Of a DNA stretch of 64,000 bases, positions 28,000 to 38,256 are shown piece by piece. A model generated the notes under the pieces. The model was given only the letters and a program-made list of their open reading frames with translations. It ran no database searches and had not been told where the DNA came from. The stretch comes from Hyphomicrobiales bacterium (GTDB lineage: Bacteria; Pseudomonadota; Alphaproteobacteria; Rhizobiales; Rhizobiaceae): contig UBQX01000011.1 in assembly GCA_900467685.1 (NCBI GenBank), forward strand, positions 1 to 64,000, given 5' to 3'. The position numbers and the translations under genes were made by a program. How positions within the stretch are numbered: the stretch's first letter is position 1; every line of letters begins with the position of its first letter.

Positions 28000-28269
28000 T
28001 TAGCGGCGGATGCCCAGAGCACCAATCAGCTTGGTGTAACGGGATTCGTCCTTCTTCTTGAGGTAATCAAGAAGCGAGCGGCGGCTGGAAACCATCGTCA
28101 GGAGGCCACGGCGGGAATGGTTATCCTTCTTGTGGTCCTTGAAGTGTTCCGTCAGGTTGTTGATGCGCTCCGTCAGGATGGCAACCTGGACTTCCGGAGA
28201 GCCGGTGTCGCCTTCGAACGTTGCATATTCCTTGATGAGGGCCGTCTTGCGCTCAGCAGTGATCGACAT
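28000..28269 (-). CDS. rpsO: 30S ribosomal protein S15
   Basis: Primary-binding small-subunit protein of 89 residues, the usual S15 length. It starts [16 protein letters not shown] and holds the characteristic [20 protein letters not shown] and [20 protein letters not shown] helices. Upstream is the MFS gene and downstream pnp on the same strand; the conserved order truB-rpsO-pnp is interrupted here by the MFS and DUF1810 genes. Confidence 0.98.
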   Translation of the reverse strand: MSITAERKTALIKEYATFEGDTGSPEVQVAILTERINNLTEHFKDHKKDNHSRRGLLTMVSSRRSLLDYLKKKDESRYTKLIGALGIRR

Positions 28270-28444
28270 CGTGTGTTCCTTTCATTTTAAGGAGTAATCG
28301 GACGCCACAAGCCGGGATGTCGTCCAGCTTCGGCCATGAGGCTTTCGGGCAAACTGCCCAAAGCTGGGGCCGCTATACAGGAAAGCGTCACGAAAGGGAA
28401 GAGGCGGCGTTTTCACGCAACCTGAGGGACTCTCGAACCCTCAA

Positions 28445-29647
28445 TCAGCCACGCTTCGCGCCGCGCCCGACAAGCGCAAACCCGATCATGCCAAGCGCCC
28501 CAAGCGCGGCATTCAGCAGGAGCGAGACAGGAATGCCCAGCCGCTCCATGCCAAAGGCAAAGACGGCCGGGGCCGCAGCGCTCGCCACCAGCCGCGCCGC
28601 TGTCATTTGCCCGGTAATGGCGCCATAGCCCTCGGAACCGAAGAGATGCAGCGGCACGGAGCCCTGCGCGATGCTGCCAATGCCCGACCCCATGCCGACA
28701 CAGAGCGCAAAGACGACCGCACCGGCGAAATTGCCGTCCGTGATCGCGAGAAGCACACCGCCCAGCGCAATGAGCGCCGTCGAAACCATGGCAAGTCCCG
28801 TTGGCGGCAGGCGCTGGCCGAAGATCATGTTGACGAGGCGGCTCGCCACCTGCGAAGGGCCGAACAGCGCGCTGACCGTGACGGCCGCAGCCCCGAGACC
28901 CAGAGCACCCAGCATCGGCACCATGTGAACGAGCAGCGAGGAGAGTGCGAAGCCCGACAATGCAAAGGCAAGCGAAACCAGGATCATCGCCCGGCGCCGA
29001 TCTTCGGGCGAAATCACACCCGCAACCGGCGGCCGCGGCGCCTCCTCATTGGAGACAAGCGCCGCCCGCCGCGCCCGGCCGCCCATCAGCGCCAGATGCA
29101 CGGGCAGGCAAACGGCAAGGTTCAGCCCGGCAAAGATCAGATAGATCGAGCGCCAGTCGAAATGCGCGGCAAGCGTCGTGGTGATCGGCCAGAAGATGCT
29201 GGAGGCAAAGCCGGCCATCAGCGTGAGATAGGTGATATTGCGCGTCGCGTTGTGCGGCGCATGTTCGACCAGCGCGGCAAAGGCCGCCTGATAGGTCACC
29301 AGACCTGTCGCCACCTGGGCAAGGATCACCGCACCGACGAAAAACCAGAGGCTCGGCGCCCACGCGCACAAGGTCAGCAGCAAGGCGCATAAGACGGACC
29401 CGAGCGCCATCATCCGCGCAGCGCCATAACGGTCCATCCAGCCGCCCGTGAACGGTGCCGCGAGACCGCCGGCCAGAAGCGCAGCGGAGAATGTCCCGAA
29501 CACCGCTTCGCGGCTCGCGCCGAGATCAACTGCCATGCCGGGCGCCAGAATGCTGAAGCTGTAGTAAAGCGTGCCGTAGCCGATGATCTGCGTGACCCCG
29601 AGCGCGACGACGACGGCGAGGGAATGGCGGTTGGGGCGGTGGGACAA
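28445..29647 (-). CDS. MFS transporter
   Basis: A 12-helix major facilitator (about 400 residues). The first loop has GGWMDRYGAARM, matching the MFS loop 2-3 signature. The central basic loop RARRAALVSNEE is followed by the second helical bundle. It resembles monocarboxylate-type or drug-export MFS proteins without an identified substrate. The frame is open to 29851, but the upstream part overlaps the DUF1810 gene and a perfect palindrome at 29713-29743, so a start near TTG 29647 (before SHRPNRHSLAVVVALG) is more likely. The start is weakly supported. Confidence 0.83.
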   Translation of the reverse strand: MSHRPNRHSLAVVVALGVTQIIGYGTLYYSFSILAPGMAVDLGASREAVFGTFSAALLAGGLAAPFTGGWMDRYGAARMMALGSVLCALLLTLCAWAPSLWFFVGAVILAQVATGLVTYQAAFAALVEHAPHNATRNITYLTLMAGFASSIFWPITTTLAAHFDWRSIYLIFAGLNLAVCLPVHLALMGGRARRAALVSNEEAPRPPVAGVISPEDRRRAMILVSLAFALSGFALSSLLVHMVPMLGALGLGAAAVTVSALFGPSQVASRLVNMIFGQRLPPTGLAMVSTALIALGGVLLAITDGNFAGAVVFALCVGMGSGIGSIAQGSVPLHLFGSEGYGAITGQMTAARLVASAAAPAVFAFGMERLGIPVSLLLNAALGALGMIGFALVGRGAKRG

Positions 29648-29712
29648 ATCAGGCTCTAAGCACGCGACAGGATAGCTGCCAGAAGCGATAGCCGAGCCCG
29701 CAATCACTGTCA

Positions 29713-29743
29713 CGCATATTGTTCGGCTCGCGAACAATATGCG
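29713..29743. promoter_or_regulatory. 13-bp perfect inverted repeat upstream of the MFS gene
   Basis: CGCATATTGTTCG and CGAACAATATGCG are separated by 5 bases between the DUF1810 stop codon and the MFS start. This is the form of a dimeric repressor operator. It could also be a terminator-like hairpin for the DUF1810 gene, but no T tract follows. Confidence 0.6.
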
Positions 29744-29750
29744 TTTCCCG

Positions 29751-30188
29751 TCAGCGCCGGAGAATGCGAAGCGTGCGTTCGTCTGCCTGGCCGGCACAAA
29801 AGTGGTCCAGTGCCGTGCGGAATGGCGAGGCATCCTCGGCGGCTTCGGCAAAGAGCGTCATGGACGAACGAAACTTCAGGTCGTCCGGAGTGCCGAAGAT
29901 GTCCAGCGCCGACGTGTCGGCGATGGCATTGACGAGACGGGTGCACGCATCAAGGCGTTTGCCGAGCACCGGATGGCGAAGATAGGCCTTCGCCTCCGCA
30001 AGCGATTCGATCGCATAGGTCCGCGCCGTCGGGCTTGAACCAAGCCCGACGATCTGCGGAAAGATGAACCACATCCAGTGCGACTGCTTTCGGCCTTGCC
30101 GAAGCTCGCGGAGCACGTCTGCGTAGACACGCGCCTGCGCATCGAGGAAGCGTTGCAGGTCAAAATTCTCTGGCACCGACCGGGTCAT
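29751..30188 (-). CDS. DUF1810 domain-containing protein
   Basis: A 145-residue protein that is entirely a DUF1810 domain: NFDLQRFLDAQ, then ELRQGRKQSHWMWFIFPQI, then AYLRHPVLGKRLDAC and IFGTPDDLKFRSSMTLFA. Calpastatin-like homology has been suggested for the family, but function is unknown. It is a stand-alone gene between truB and the MFS gene, 41 bases after the truB stop codon, possibly read with truB. Confidence 0.92.
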   Translation of the reverse strand: MTRSVPENFDLQRFLDAQARVYADVLRELRQGRKQSHWMWFIFPQIVGLGSSPTARTYAIESLAEAKAYLRHPVLGKRLDACTRLVNAIADTSALDIFGTPDDLKFRSSMTLFAEAAEDASPFRTALDHFCAGQADERTLRILRR

Positions 30189-30229
30189 GCCCCAGAATAG
30201 GCCGCTTCGAAGCCAATGGGAACCGCCGA

Positions 30230-31162
30230 TCAGCCGAAGACGCGCTTGGGACGGAACTCGCCCTCTTCCACCGCGCCGATCGCGACCAGCTCGCCCGAAA
30301 TCGAGGTCGCATAGGCTTCCGGCACCGGCAGCGGCGCATCGCGGCCGCGCAGGATCACAGGGTTGCCGGCACGCAGACGACGCACCTGATCGTCGCTGAC
30401 GCGCACATGCGGCAGGCTGGTCAACGCCTCGACCGGCGGGATCAGGAACGCGTCGAGCGCTGCCAGCCGCTCATCCGCATCTTCGATCTCTTCCAACGCG
30501 ACAAGCTTTTCGAGCGGCACAAGACGCTCTTCACCAAACGGCGCAACCAGCGTGCGGCGAAGGCCGGCGATATGACCGAAGCAGCCAAGATCGCGGCCCA
30601 TGTCGCGGGCAAGCGACCGGACATAAGTGCCCTTGCCGCATTCGACCTCGAAATGTGCCTGATCCTTCTCGGCCTTCAGCAGCGTCAGGCGATGGATTTC
30701 GACCTCGCGGGCGGGAATCTCGACCGCCTCCCCCTCGCGCGCCATGTCATAGGCACGCTCGCCGGCAATCTTGATCGCCGAAAACTGCGGCGGCACCTGC
30801 TCGATCACGCCGGTATATTTCGGCAACAGCGCGCGGATCTCTTCCTCTGTCGGGCGCTTGTCGGAGGTCTGTGTCGGCTCGCCTTCCAGATCGTCCGTGT
30901 TGCGCTCCTCGCCCCAGGCGACGGTGAATTCATAAATCTTGCGGCCATCCATGACGTAAGGGACGGTCTTGGTGGCGTCGCCCAGCGCAATCGGCAGCAT
31001 GCCGGAGGCGAGCGGATCGAGCGTGCCGGCGTGGCCCGCCTTCTGCGCCTTGAAGAGCCACTTCACCTTGGAAACGGCTTCCGTGGAGCCAAAATCGAAC
31101 GGCTTGTCGAGGACGAGCCAGCCCGAGACCGGGCGGCCTTTCGGTTTACGCGGTTTGGACAT
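30230..31162 (-). CDS. truB: tRNA pseudouridine(55) synthase TruB
   Basis: Converts U55 of tRNA T-loops to pseudouridine. The 310 residues begin with [17 protein letters not shown]. The catalytic Asp lies in [32 protein letters not shown] is the second conserved motif. The C-terminal 70 residues form a TruB C-terminal/PUA-like domain. It begins 8 bases after rbfA, a conserved pair. Confidence 0.96.
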   Translation of the reverse strand: MSKPRKPKGRPVSGWLVLDKPFDFGSTEAVSKVKWLFKAQKAGHAGTLDPLASGMLPIALGDATKTVPYVMDGRKIYEFTVAWGEERNTDDLEGEPTQTSDKRPTEEEIRALLPKYTGVIEQVPPQFSAIKIAGERAYDMAREGEAVEIPAREVEIHRLTLLKAEKDQAHFEVECGKGTYVRSLARDMGRDLGCFGHIAGLRRTLVAPFGEERLVPLEKLVALEEIEDADERLAALDAFLIPPVEALTSLPHVRVSDDQVRRLRAGNPVILRGRDAPLPVPEAYATSISGELVAIGAVEEGEFRPKRVFG

Positions 31163-31170
31163 GTCTTTGC

Positions 31171-31572
31171 TTATTCTTCCGTGTCTGCGTCGAGATCGCG
31201 GGCAACTTCCGGCGAGCGGAGAAGCTCGTCGATCTTCTGGTAATTGTCGAAGCTGGTGTCGTCGCGGAAACGCAGCTCCGGCATGTATTTCATTTGCCGG
31301 AGCGCATTGCCCAGCCGGCCGCGGATGAACTTGGCATTGCGGTTCAGCGCTGCAACGGTCTCGTCGTGATCGGTCGCGCCAAGCGGTGTCACGAAGGCGG
31401 TGGCGATCTTGAGATCGGGCGACATGCGCACTTCCGAGATCGAGATCACGGTCTTTTCGATCAGCGGATCGCGGACATCGCCGCGCTGGAGCACCTGGGT
31501 AATGGCGGCGCGAACCTGCTCGCCGACACGCAGCATGCGCTGCGAGGGAGCCGATGAAGTCGGTTTTTTCAT
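31171..31572 (-). CDS. rbfA: 30S ribosome-binding factor RbfA
   Basis: Late 30S maturation factor and cold-shock protein with a type II KH fold. The 133 residues include [19 protein letters not shown], then [20 protein letters not shown] and [20 protein letters not shown], the family core. The start at [11 protein letters not shown] is preferred; the upstream extension to 31641 has no family match. It forms an operon with truB. Confidence 0.95.
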   Translation of the reverse strand: MKKPTSSAPSQRMLRVGEQVRAAITQVLQRGDVRDPLIEKTVISISEVRMSPDLKIATAFVTPLGATDHDETVAALNRNAKFIRGRLGNALRQMKYMPELRFRDDTSFDNYQKIDELLRSPEVARDLDADTEE

Positions 31573-31650
31573 CTGTCTTTCTGTCTGTCTGGGCAACCGC
31601 TCAACGCGGCAAATACGGGGTTCGAACCCGGGAAATTTCAAAGAGGCGCC

Positions 31651-32301
31651 TCAATGCCTCGTTTCGCCCCGAAGGTCAAGTGGCGGGGCGGCGCTGGCAG
31701 CGGGCGCCTCGCGTCTGCCACTCTTCGCCAGCTTCCACAGATCGACGACCTCGCGCGCCTGGGCTTCGAACTCCTTGCGATCCTTGAAGGCGCGCGCCGG
31801 AATAGAAAACAGGGCATCGTCGCGGAAGAAGGTTATGGCATTCTTCTCAAGCTTCACATCGTGGAACGCCTGCCAGCTGCAATACGTGAACACGCCCCCG
31901 ATGCTGGTCTCCATGCCCCTCTCATAGATATCGACATCAATCATGACATACTCGGCCAGCGCGGCGATCAGGCGCTTGCGCCGCCCGCGCCGCACGATCT
32001 CGCGCTGGATGACGGCACCGGCGCCGATCGCCAGCATCACCGGCAGCATCTCGAATGCCACGACCTGGATCGTAGGCAGAGCATTGATCCCGAAATAGGG
32101 CGCCAGCACGAATTGCCGAAACGCCTCGATGCCGACACCGCAGACGATGCCGAAAATGACTGCGCCAATGAGATAGGGCACCGGCCTGCGGCGCGACCGC
32201 GATTGCAGAAAGAGCTTGCCCGCGCGCAGCATGACATCCGCATGCTCCTCCGGCAGCCGCTTGAAGCTCAATTGCGTGACGCGTGCACCAAACGGGTTCA
32301 T
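31651..32301 (-). CDS. YcxB-like membrane protein
   Basis: A 216-residue protein. It has a cytoplasmic N-terminal strand (VTQLSFKRLPEEHADVML), two transmembrane helices (about 42-62 and 76-98), then a YcxB-like C-terminal domain (ERGMETSIGGVFTYCSWQAF, then NAITFFRDDALFSIPARAF) and a disordered Ala/Pro tail. Function unknown. It lies between infB and rbfA on the same strand, separated from infB by a terminator. Confidence 0.75.
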   Translation of the reverse strand: MNPFGARVTQLSFKRLPEEHADVMLRAGKLFLQSRSRRRPVPYLIGAVIFGIVCGVGIEAFRQFVLAPYFGINALPTIQVVAFEMLPVMLAIGAGAVIQREIVRRGRRKRLIAALAEYVMIDVDIYERGMETSIGGVFTYCSWQAFHDVKLEKNAITFFRDDALFSIPARAFKDRKEFEAQAREVVDLWKLAKSGRREAPAASAAPPLDLRGETRH

Positions 32302-32377
32302 GTCTTCCTTCCGGTCTTTCGCGAACCGTTATAGCGCGCTCAGTCAAAACGCAGAATCACCATTCCGCGTTAGACAC

Positions 32378-32410
32378 AAAACAAAAATGGCGGCCGAAGC
32401 CGCCATTTTC
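32378..32410 (-). terminator. Intrinsic terminator after infB
   Basis: On the minus strand AAAATGGCGGC pairs with GCCGCCATTTT around a tetraloop-like CGG turn, followed by a T-rich stretch (TTTTTGTTTTG). It ends the rimP-nusA-ylxR-infB operon about 20 bases after the infB stop. Confidence 0.93.
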
Positions 32411-32431
32411 GAGATCAATTGCACGACCCAA

Positions 32432-35095
32432 TCAGAGCGAGCGGGTGATGTGCTCGACGCGGAAGCATTCGATGACGTCGCCGGCACGGATGTCTTCGTA
32501 GTTTTCGAAGGCCATACCGCATTCCTGACCCATCGGCACCTCGGCCACTTCGTCCTTGAAGCGCTTGAGCGTCTTGAGCTTGCCCTCGTGGATGACGACG
32601 TTGTCGCGCAGCAGGCGCACGCCTGCCCCACGCTCGACCTTGCCCTCGACCACACGGCAACCGGCAACCTTGCCGACCTTCGTGATGTTGAAGACTTCGA
32701 GGATCTCGGCATTGCCCAGGAAGGTCTCGCGACGTTCCGGCGACAGAAGGCCGGACATTGCCGCCTTCACGTCATCCGTCAGATCGTAGATGATGTTGTA
32801 GTAGCGGATCTCGATACCGGCCCGTTCGGCCGCATCGCGGGCCTGCGGGTTGGCACGAACGTTGAAGCCGATGATGGCGGCATTCGAAGCCTCTGCCAGC
32901 GAGATATCCGATTCCGTGATGGCACCGGCACCCGAATGAACGATGCGCGCGCGCACTTCGTCGGTTCCGAGCTTTTCGAGCGCGCCGGCAATGGCTTCGA
33001 TCGAGCCCTGCACGTCGCCCTTGATGACCAGCGGGAACTCCTTGAGACCGGAGGTCTGGAGCTGGCTCATCATCTGCTCGAGCGAACCGCGCGAACCGGC
33101 ATGACGTGCCACGGCCTTGTCGCGAGCCAGACGCTGGCGATATTCGGAGATTTCGCGGGCACGGCTTTCGTTCTCGACGACCGCGAAACGGTCACCGGCC
33201 TGCGGCGTGCCCTGAAGGCCGAGGATTTCCACCGGCATGGCGGGACCCGCTTCCTTCACATGTTCACCGCGATCGTTGACGAGCGCGCGGACGCGGCCCC
33301 ACTGATCGCCGGCAACGATGATCTGGCCTGGCTTGAGCGTGCCCTTCTGGACGAGAACGGTCGCAACCGAACCACGACCACGGTCGAGCTGCGCTTCGAT
33401 GACGCTACCTTCAGCAGTGCGTTCCGGATCGGCCTTGAGGTCGAGGATTTCGGCCTGCAGCAGGATCGCCTCGAGCAGCTTGTCGAGGTTGATCTTGTTC
33501 TTGGCCGACACTTCGACGTCGAGCACTTCACCGCCGAGCGATTCCACGAAGACTTCGTGCTGCAGCAGCTGCTGGCGAACCTTTTCGGGCTTTGCCTCGT
33601 GCTTGTCGATCTTGTTGATCGCCACGATGATCGGAACACCGGCCGCCTTGGCGTGATTGATCGATTCGATCGTCTGCGGCATGACGCTGTCGTCAGCGGC
33701 CACCACGAGGATCGCGATATCGGTGGCCTGCGCACCACGGGCACGCATGGCCGTGAAGGCGGCGTGGCCGGGGGTGTCGATGAAGGTGATCTTCTGGCCG
33801 TTATGCTCGACCTGATAGGCACCGATATGCTGCGTGATGCCGCCGGCTTCGCCGCTGACCACGTTGGCATTGCGGATGGCGTCGAGCAGCGAGGTCTTGC
33901 CGTGGTCGACGTGACCCATGATGGTCACGACCGGCGGACGCGGCATCATCGCGGCTTCGTTGTCCTCGACATTGAAGATGCCGGTTTCAACGTCCGATTC
34001 CGAGACGCGCTTGACGGTATGGCCGAATTCCGACGCGATGAGTTCCGCAAGGTCGGCGTCGATGACGTCGCCCGGCTTCATCATCTGGCCTTCCTTCATC
34101 AGGTACTTGATGACGTCGACGGCGCGTTCTGACATGCGCTGCGACAGTTCCTGAATGGTGATGGTTTCCGGCAGGATGACTTCGCGCATGACCTTTTCGC
34201 GCGTTTCCTGCATCTGGCTGCGGCGGAACTTCTCCTGACGGCGGCGCATGGCGGCCATCGAGCGGCCACGCTGCGAACCGTCTTCGTCGAGCGCCGTGTT
34301 CAGCGACAGCTTGCCCTGGCGGCGACCGTCGTCGGCCTTCGGACGGGCCGGAACCTTGGCAGGAGCGGGACCCGCGACCTTGCCGCGCGGCGCGCCGGGG
34401 CGCGCTGCACCACGGTTTTCTTCTTCTTCCTCGTCAGCACCACGGCGACCGCGCGGCGCACCGGCTGCCGGCACGGGTGCGCGGGCATCCGCACGGGGCG
34501 CAACAGCATCAGGCTGCGCCGGACGGCGCGTCTGAACGCCACCTGCCGGACGCGGCGTTGCTGCGACGGGCGCAGGCGCTTCTTCGGCCTCGACAACAGG
34601 CTCTTCGACCTTGGGCTTCAAGGCTTCTTCGCGAGCACGGGCTTCCGCCTCGATGCGTTCGCGCTCAAGACGCTCGGCTTCCTCGACCTTGCGGCGGGCT
34701 TCCAGTTCGGCGCGCTGCTTGGCTTCTTCCGCATCGCGGATCTGCGCTTCGGCAAGAGCGCGGCGACGCGCTTCCATCTCGCCGGCGGAGAGATCGTTGA
34801 GCACGGTGACGGGACGCGGGCGAGCCTGCGGCGGCGGAGCCACCGGCTGCTGGGTGCGCGTCTGCGATTCCGGCTGGCGCGGAGCGGCTGCGGCCGGCTG
34901 CGTCTGCTGTACGGGCGTGATTACTTTTTCGTCTTCGGGGCGGTTGATGCGACGCTTGCGCGTTTCGACCACGACCGCCTTGGTGCGACCCCGACCCATG
35001 TCCTGGCGGACGGTTCCCTGGCTGAAGCCGGAGGGCTTCAGGGTAAGCGTCTTCTTGCCAGCCATGCCGGTCTTGTCGTCGTTGTTGTCTGTCAT
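32432..35095 (-). CDS. infB: Translation initiation factor IF-2
   Basis: GTPase that places fMet-tRNA on the 30S subunit. The 887-residue protein has a long low-complexity N-terminus (about 1-330) rich in Arg, Ala, Pro and Glu with coiled-coil [10 protein letters not shown], then an IF-2N motif ([20 protein letters not shown]). The G domain has G1 GHVDHGKTS near 390, G3 DTPGHAAF and G4 NKID. Domains II, III and IV follow. Typical alphaproteobacterial IF-2 length. It follows ylxR by 102 bases in the rimP operon. Confidence 0.97.
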   Translation of the reverse strand: MTDNNDDKTGMAGKKTLTLKPSGFSQGTVRQDMGRGRTKAVVVETRKRRINRPEDEKVITPVQQTQPAAAAPRQPESQTRTQQPVAPPPQARPRPVTVLNDLSAGEMEARRRALAEAQIRDAEEAKQRAELEARRKVEEAERLERERIEAEARAREEALKPKVEEPVVEAEEAPAPVAATPRPAGGVQTRRPAQPDAVAPRADARAPVPAAGAPRGRRGADEEEEENRGAARPGAPRGKVAGPAPAKVPARPKADDGRRQGKLSLNTALDEDGSQRGRSMAAMRRRQEKFRRSQMQETREKVMREVILPETITIQELSQRMSERAVDVIKYLMKEGQMMKPGDVIDADLAELIASEFGHTVKRVSESDVETGIFNVEDNEAAMMPRPPVVTIMGHVDHGKTSLLDAIRNANVVSGEAGGITQHIGAYQVEHNGQKITFIDTPGHAAFTAMRARGAQATDIAILVVAADDSVMPQTIESINHAKAAGVPIIVAINKIDKHEAKPEKVRQQLLQHEVFVESLGGEVLDVEVSAKNKINLDKLLEAILLQAEILDLKADPERTAEGSVIEAQLDRGRGSVATVLVQKGTLKPGQIIVAGDQWGRVRALVNDRGEHVKEAGPAMPVEILGLQGTPQAGDRFAVVENESRAREISEYRQRLARDKAVARHAGSRGSLEQMMSQLQTSGLKEFPLVIKGDVQGSIEAIAGALEKLGTDEVRARIVHSGAGAITESDISLAEASNAAIIGFNVRANPQARDAAERAGIEIRYYNIIYDLTDDVKAAMSGLLSPERRETFLGNAEILEVFNITKVGKVAGCRVVEGKVERGAGVRLLRDNVVIHEGKLKTLKRFKDEVAEVPMGQECGMAFENYEDIRAGDVIECFRVEHITRSL

Positions 35096-35197
35096 TCCGT
35101 TCCAGTTCCTCAGGGACCGGATACGGAATCGTCTCTACCGATCCGGTCGTTCAATCGTTCAATAATGAGATTTGCAAACCGGCGAGAGCCGGGACTT

Positions 35198-35860
35198 TCA
35201 ACACTTGTTCATCAGGGCACCTGAACCCTTCTCCCTTGCATTGCCGAGGCTTTGGAAGCGCTCAAGCAGTCTTGCGCGCTTCACTACACCCTCTCCGGCC
35301 TTTCCTGCAAGCACGCATGCATGAATAAAGCCATTCTCGCCCATCAGAGTGACCATTTCTTCGGCAGAAAACGGCCGGTAGGCGGGAATCTCCTCATCCG
35401 TCTCGGCAAGCATATGAAATGCCTTACGTGCCTGGCCCACCTTGCGGACGCCATCGTCGGCGGCGTCCTGGGCATGCAGCACGGCAATCGCCTTGCCGGA
35501 GCGCACGGCGCTATCGACCTTGGCGAAGCCCGAAACGAACTCGCCGGCCTTGCGCGCCATGTTGATCATGCCGGCAAGATCGGCAGCCAGAAGGTGGTCA
35601 ACCTGATCGGCAAGGCCTTCCGGCACCGTCACCTTGTTCTTCAGCGCGCGGGCGAAGAGGTTCTTGGCGATCGCCTTTTCCAGGACCGCCCGCTCCGCCT
35701 TCACCCAGCAGCCGCGGCCGGGAAGCTTGCGCTTGATATCCGGCACGACGGTCCCGTCGGGGGCAGCCACGAAGCGGATCAGGTCATCGACCGATCCACT
35801 TTCGCGCGTCACGATGCATTGGCGACCGTTCACGTCAGAAATGTCCTCATCTTCCGTCAT
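35198..35860 (-). CDS. YlxR/DUF448 RNA-binding protein with L7Ae-like domain
   Basis: The 220-residue protein contains an N-terminal YlxR domain (GRQCIVTRESGSVDDLIRF, then RKLPGRGCWVKAERAVLEKA) and a central L7Ae/YlxQ-like domain (AGMINMARKAGEFVSGFAKV, then SGKAIAVLHAQDAADDG). The combination replaces the separate ylxR and ylxQ genes of Firmicutes and is common in alphaproteobacteria. It sits between nusA (32 bases) and infB. It probably binds RNA in ribosome or RNase P context (family data, not shown here). Confidence 0.93.
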   Translation of the reverse strand: MTEDEDISDVNGRQCIVTRESGSVDDLIRFVAAPDGTVVPDIKRKLPGRGCWVKAERAVLEKAIAKNLFARALKNKVTVPEGLADQVDHLLAADLAGMINMARKAGEFVSGFAKVDSAVRSGKAIAVLHAQDAADDGVRKVGQARKAFHMLAETDEEIPAYRPFSAEEMVTLMGENGFIHACVLAGKAGEGVVKRARLLERFQSLGNAREKGSGALMNKC

Positions 35861-35892
35861 GAACGGTCCCTATTCTCCAAGACGCCTTTAAA

Positions 35893-37494
35893 TCAGGCGT
35901 CCTGCTCCTCGTCGCCGGCAACTTCCTCGGCCTCGGCAGCGAGATCGTCTTCCGTGATCCAGCCGGCCGCGAGGCGCGCCTGAACGATCATGGCCTCGGC
36001 TTCGGTGCGCGAGATTTCAACGTCGGAGAAGATGCCCGGGAACTTCTTCGTCTCGCCGTTCTTGCGTTCCGACCAGCCAATGAGGTCGTCTGCCGCGCAG
36101 CCAGCGAAGTCTTCCATCGACTTGATGCCGTCCTTGCCGAGCGCGACCAGCATCTTGCGGGTCATGCCGTCGATCGAGAGTAGCTCGTCGGAAACGCCGA
36201 GCTTCTTGCGCTCTTCGTCGAGTTCGGCATCGAGGCGTTCCAGATAGTCGCGGGCGCGGTTCTGGATTTCCTGGGCCGTTTCTTCGTCGAAGCCGTCGAT
36301 GGAGGCGATTTCGTCGAGATCGACGTAAGCCACTTCCTCGATCTGGGCGAAGCCTTCGGAGGCGAGAACCTGACCGACCATTTCGTCGACGTCGAGGGCA
36401 TCCATGAACAGCTTGGAGCGTTCGTTGAATTCCTTCTGGCGGCGCTCGGACTCTTCCTGCTCCGTCATGATGTCGATGTCCCAGCCCGTCAGCTGCGAAG
36501 CCAGACGCACGTTCTGACCACGACGGCCGATGGCGAGCGACAGGTGCTCGTCCGGAACCACGACTTCGATGCGCTCCGCATCCTCGTCAAGCACGACCTT
36601 GGCGACTTCCGCCGGCTGCAGCGCATTGACGATGAAGGAAGCCGGATCCGGCGACCACGGAATGATGTCGATCTTTTCGCCCTGAAGTTCGCCGACTACG
36701 GCCTGAACGCGCGAGCCGCGCATACCGACGCAGGCGCCGACCGGATCGATCGACGAGTCGTTCGAGATGACGGCGATCTTGGCGCGCGAGCCCGGATCGC
36801 GGGCAACCGACTTGATCTGGATGATGCCGTCGTAGATTTCCGGCACTTCCATGGTGAAGAGCTTGACCATGAACTGCGGATGCGTGCGCGACAGGAAAAT
36901 CTGCGGACCGCGCTGTTCGCGGCGCACGTCATAAACATAGGCGCGGACGCGGTCGCCATAGCGCATGGTTTCGCGCGGGATCATCTCGTCGCGACGGATG
37001 ATGCCTTCGCCACGGCCGAGATCGACGATGACGTTGCCATATTCGACGCGCTTGACCGTGCCGTTGACGATCTCGCCGATGCGATCCTTGAACTCGTCGA
37101 ACTGACGGTCACGCTCGGCTTCGCGCACCTTCTGCACGATGACCTGCTTGGCCGACTGGGCAGCAATGCGGCCGAAATCCATCGGCGGCAGCGGGTCGGC
37201 GATATAGTCGCCGAGCTTGGCATCGACATTGCGGTCGCGGGCGAGTTCCAGAGCGATCTGGGTCGAATAGTCCTCGACCTTCTCGACCACTTCGAGAAGA
37301 CGCTGCAGGCGGATTTCGCCGGTCTTGGGGTTGATGTCGGCCTGGATGTTCGATTCCGTGCCGTAGCGGGAGCGGGCCGCCTTCTGGATCGCATCGGCCA
37401 TGGCGGCCAGAACGATCTCGCGGTCGATGACCTTTTCGCGCGCAACAGCATCCGCAATCTGCAGAAGCTCAAGCCGGTTCGCACTCACTGCCAT
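35893..37494 (-). CDS. nusA: Transcription termination/antitermination protein NusA
   Basis: RNA polymerase-associated elongation factor. The 533 residues run: N-terminal RNAP-binding domain (1-130), S1 domain (about 135-200, IGEIVNGTVKRVEYGNVIVDL), two KH domains (about 210-345, with GACVGMRGSRVQAVVGEL and SLAIGRRGQNVRLASQL) and C-terminal helix-hairpin-helix repeats with an acidic end. MAVSANRLELLQ at 37494 has GGAG 9 bases upstream; the ATG at 37509 does not. Confidence 0.97.
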   Translation of the reverse strand: MAVSANRLELLQIADAVAREKVIDREIVLAAMADAIQKAARSRYGTESNIQADINPKTGEIRLQRLLEVVEKVEDYSTQIALELARDRNVDAKLGDYIADPLPPMDFGRIAAQSAKQVIVQKVREAERDRQFDEFKDRIGEIVNGTVKRVEYGNVIVDLGRGEGIIRRDEMIPRETMRYGDRVRAYVYDVRREQRGPQIFLSRTHPQFMVKLFTMEVPEIYDGIIQIKSVARDPGSRAKIAVISNDSSIDPVGACVGMRGSRVQAVVGELQGEKIDIIPWSPDPASFIVNALQPAEVAKVVLDEDAERIEVVVPDEHLSLAIGRRGQNVRLASQLTGWDIDIMTEQEESERRQKEFNERSKLFMDALDVDEMVGQVLASEGFAQIEEVAYVDLDEIASIDGFDEETAQEIQNRARDYLERLDAELDEERKKLGVSDELLSIDGMTRKMLVALGKDGIKSMEDFAGCAADDLIGWSERKNGETKKFPGIFSDVEISRTEAEAMIVQARLAAGWITEDDLAAEAEEVAGDEEQDA

Positions 37495-37543
37495 TTCATT
37501 CGTCTCCATTTGAGGACCGGGGCATTAAAGATGGGCCCGGCGG

Positions 37544-38149
37544 TCAATCGTCTTGGGGTTCTTCATTCTCGTTGGCGGCCTCGCGGGCGGCAGCCTTTGC
37601 GTCCTTGTCGGCCTTCAGCGCATCGCGGATCAGGTCGTCGGTCAGGATCAGCCGCGCTTCGGACAGCGCCGAATAGGGGATCTCGACCGTCAGCTCCTCG
37701 CCGTAACCCGGCTGGTCGCGCTCGACGATGAAACCCGTCTCGTTTGCCGACACCAGCTTGCCGCGGAAGCGCTTGCGGTTGTCGACGAGAACCGAGGTCT
37801 CGCACTTCAGCAGGTGCCCGACCCACTTCTCGAAATCGGACTTGCGCACCAGCGGCCGGTCGATACCGGGCGATGACACTTCCAGATGATACGCCTTGTC
37901 GATCGGATCTTCCACATCGAGAACCGGCGAAACGGCCATGGAGACCTGTTCGCAATCCTCGACGGTCATCGTGCCGTCGAAACGCTCGGCCATGATCTGC
38001 AGCGTCAGGCCGTTCTGCCCGGACAGACGAACGCGCACCAGATTGTAGCCCATGGATTGAAGAAGCGGCTCGATCATCTGCGCGACGCGCAGGTCAAGAC
38101 CCGTTTCGGTGATCAGACGCGCTTCCGGCGCGAATTCGGTATCGGACAA
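37544..38149 (-). CDS. rimP: Ribosome maturation factor RimP
   Basis: 30S assembly factor, first gene of the rimP-nusA-ylxR-infB operon. The 201 residues include [20 protein letters not shown] and the central [20 protein letters not shown] signature, followed by the SH3-like C-domain and a Lys/Ala/Glu tail. GGGAGG is visible 10-20 bases before the start region. Transcription enters through a leader with a terminator-like hairpin. Confidence 0.95.
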   Translation of the reverse strand: MSDTEFAPEARLITETGLDLRVAQMIEPLLQSMGYNLVRVRLSGQNGLTLQIMAERFDGTMTVEDCEQVSMAVSPVLDVEDPIDKAYHLEVSSPGIDRPLVRKSDFEKWVGHLLKCETSVLVDNRKRFRGKLVSANETGFIVERDQPGYGEELTVEIPYSALSEARLILTDDLIRDALKADKDAKAAAREAANENEEPQDD

Positions 38150-38196
38150 GGCCGTTTTCCCAAGGCTTGAAGAATGTGCCTCCCGTCGGCAGGTAA

Positions 38197-38230
38197 CAAA
38201 AAAGAGCGGGACCTCGCGGACCCACTCTTC
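38197..38230 (-). terminator. Leader attenuator hairpin upstream of rimP
   Basis: On the minus strand AAGAGTGGG pairs with CCCGCTCTT and runs into TTTTTTG. The hairpin lies downstream of the predicted promoter and about 50 bases before the rimP start, so transcripts must pass it to reach the operon. This is the layout of a transcription attenuator; terminators upstream of rimP-nusA-infB have been described in bacteria. Confidence 0.7.
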
Positions 38231-38256
38231 ATCTACCGATCAAGAATTTGAGGCTC

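Noticed and set aside
29716-29740. LexA-like GTTC-N7-GAAC
   Set aside because: The alphaproteobacterial SOS box is a direct repeat (GTTC-N7-GTTC); this is inverted and part of a longer perfect palindrome.
31616-31630. tRNA T-arm-like sequence CGGGGTTCGAACCCG
   Set aside because: No acceptor stem, anticodon arm or CCA can be built around it; it is a chance palindrome or a very decayed tRNA fragment.
32216-34132. 638-residue plus-strand frame
   Set aside because: Antisense to infB.
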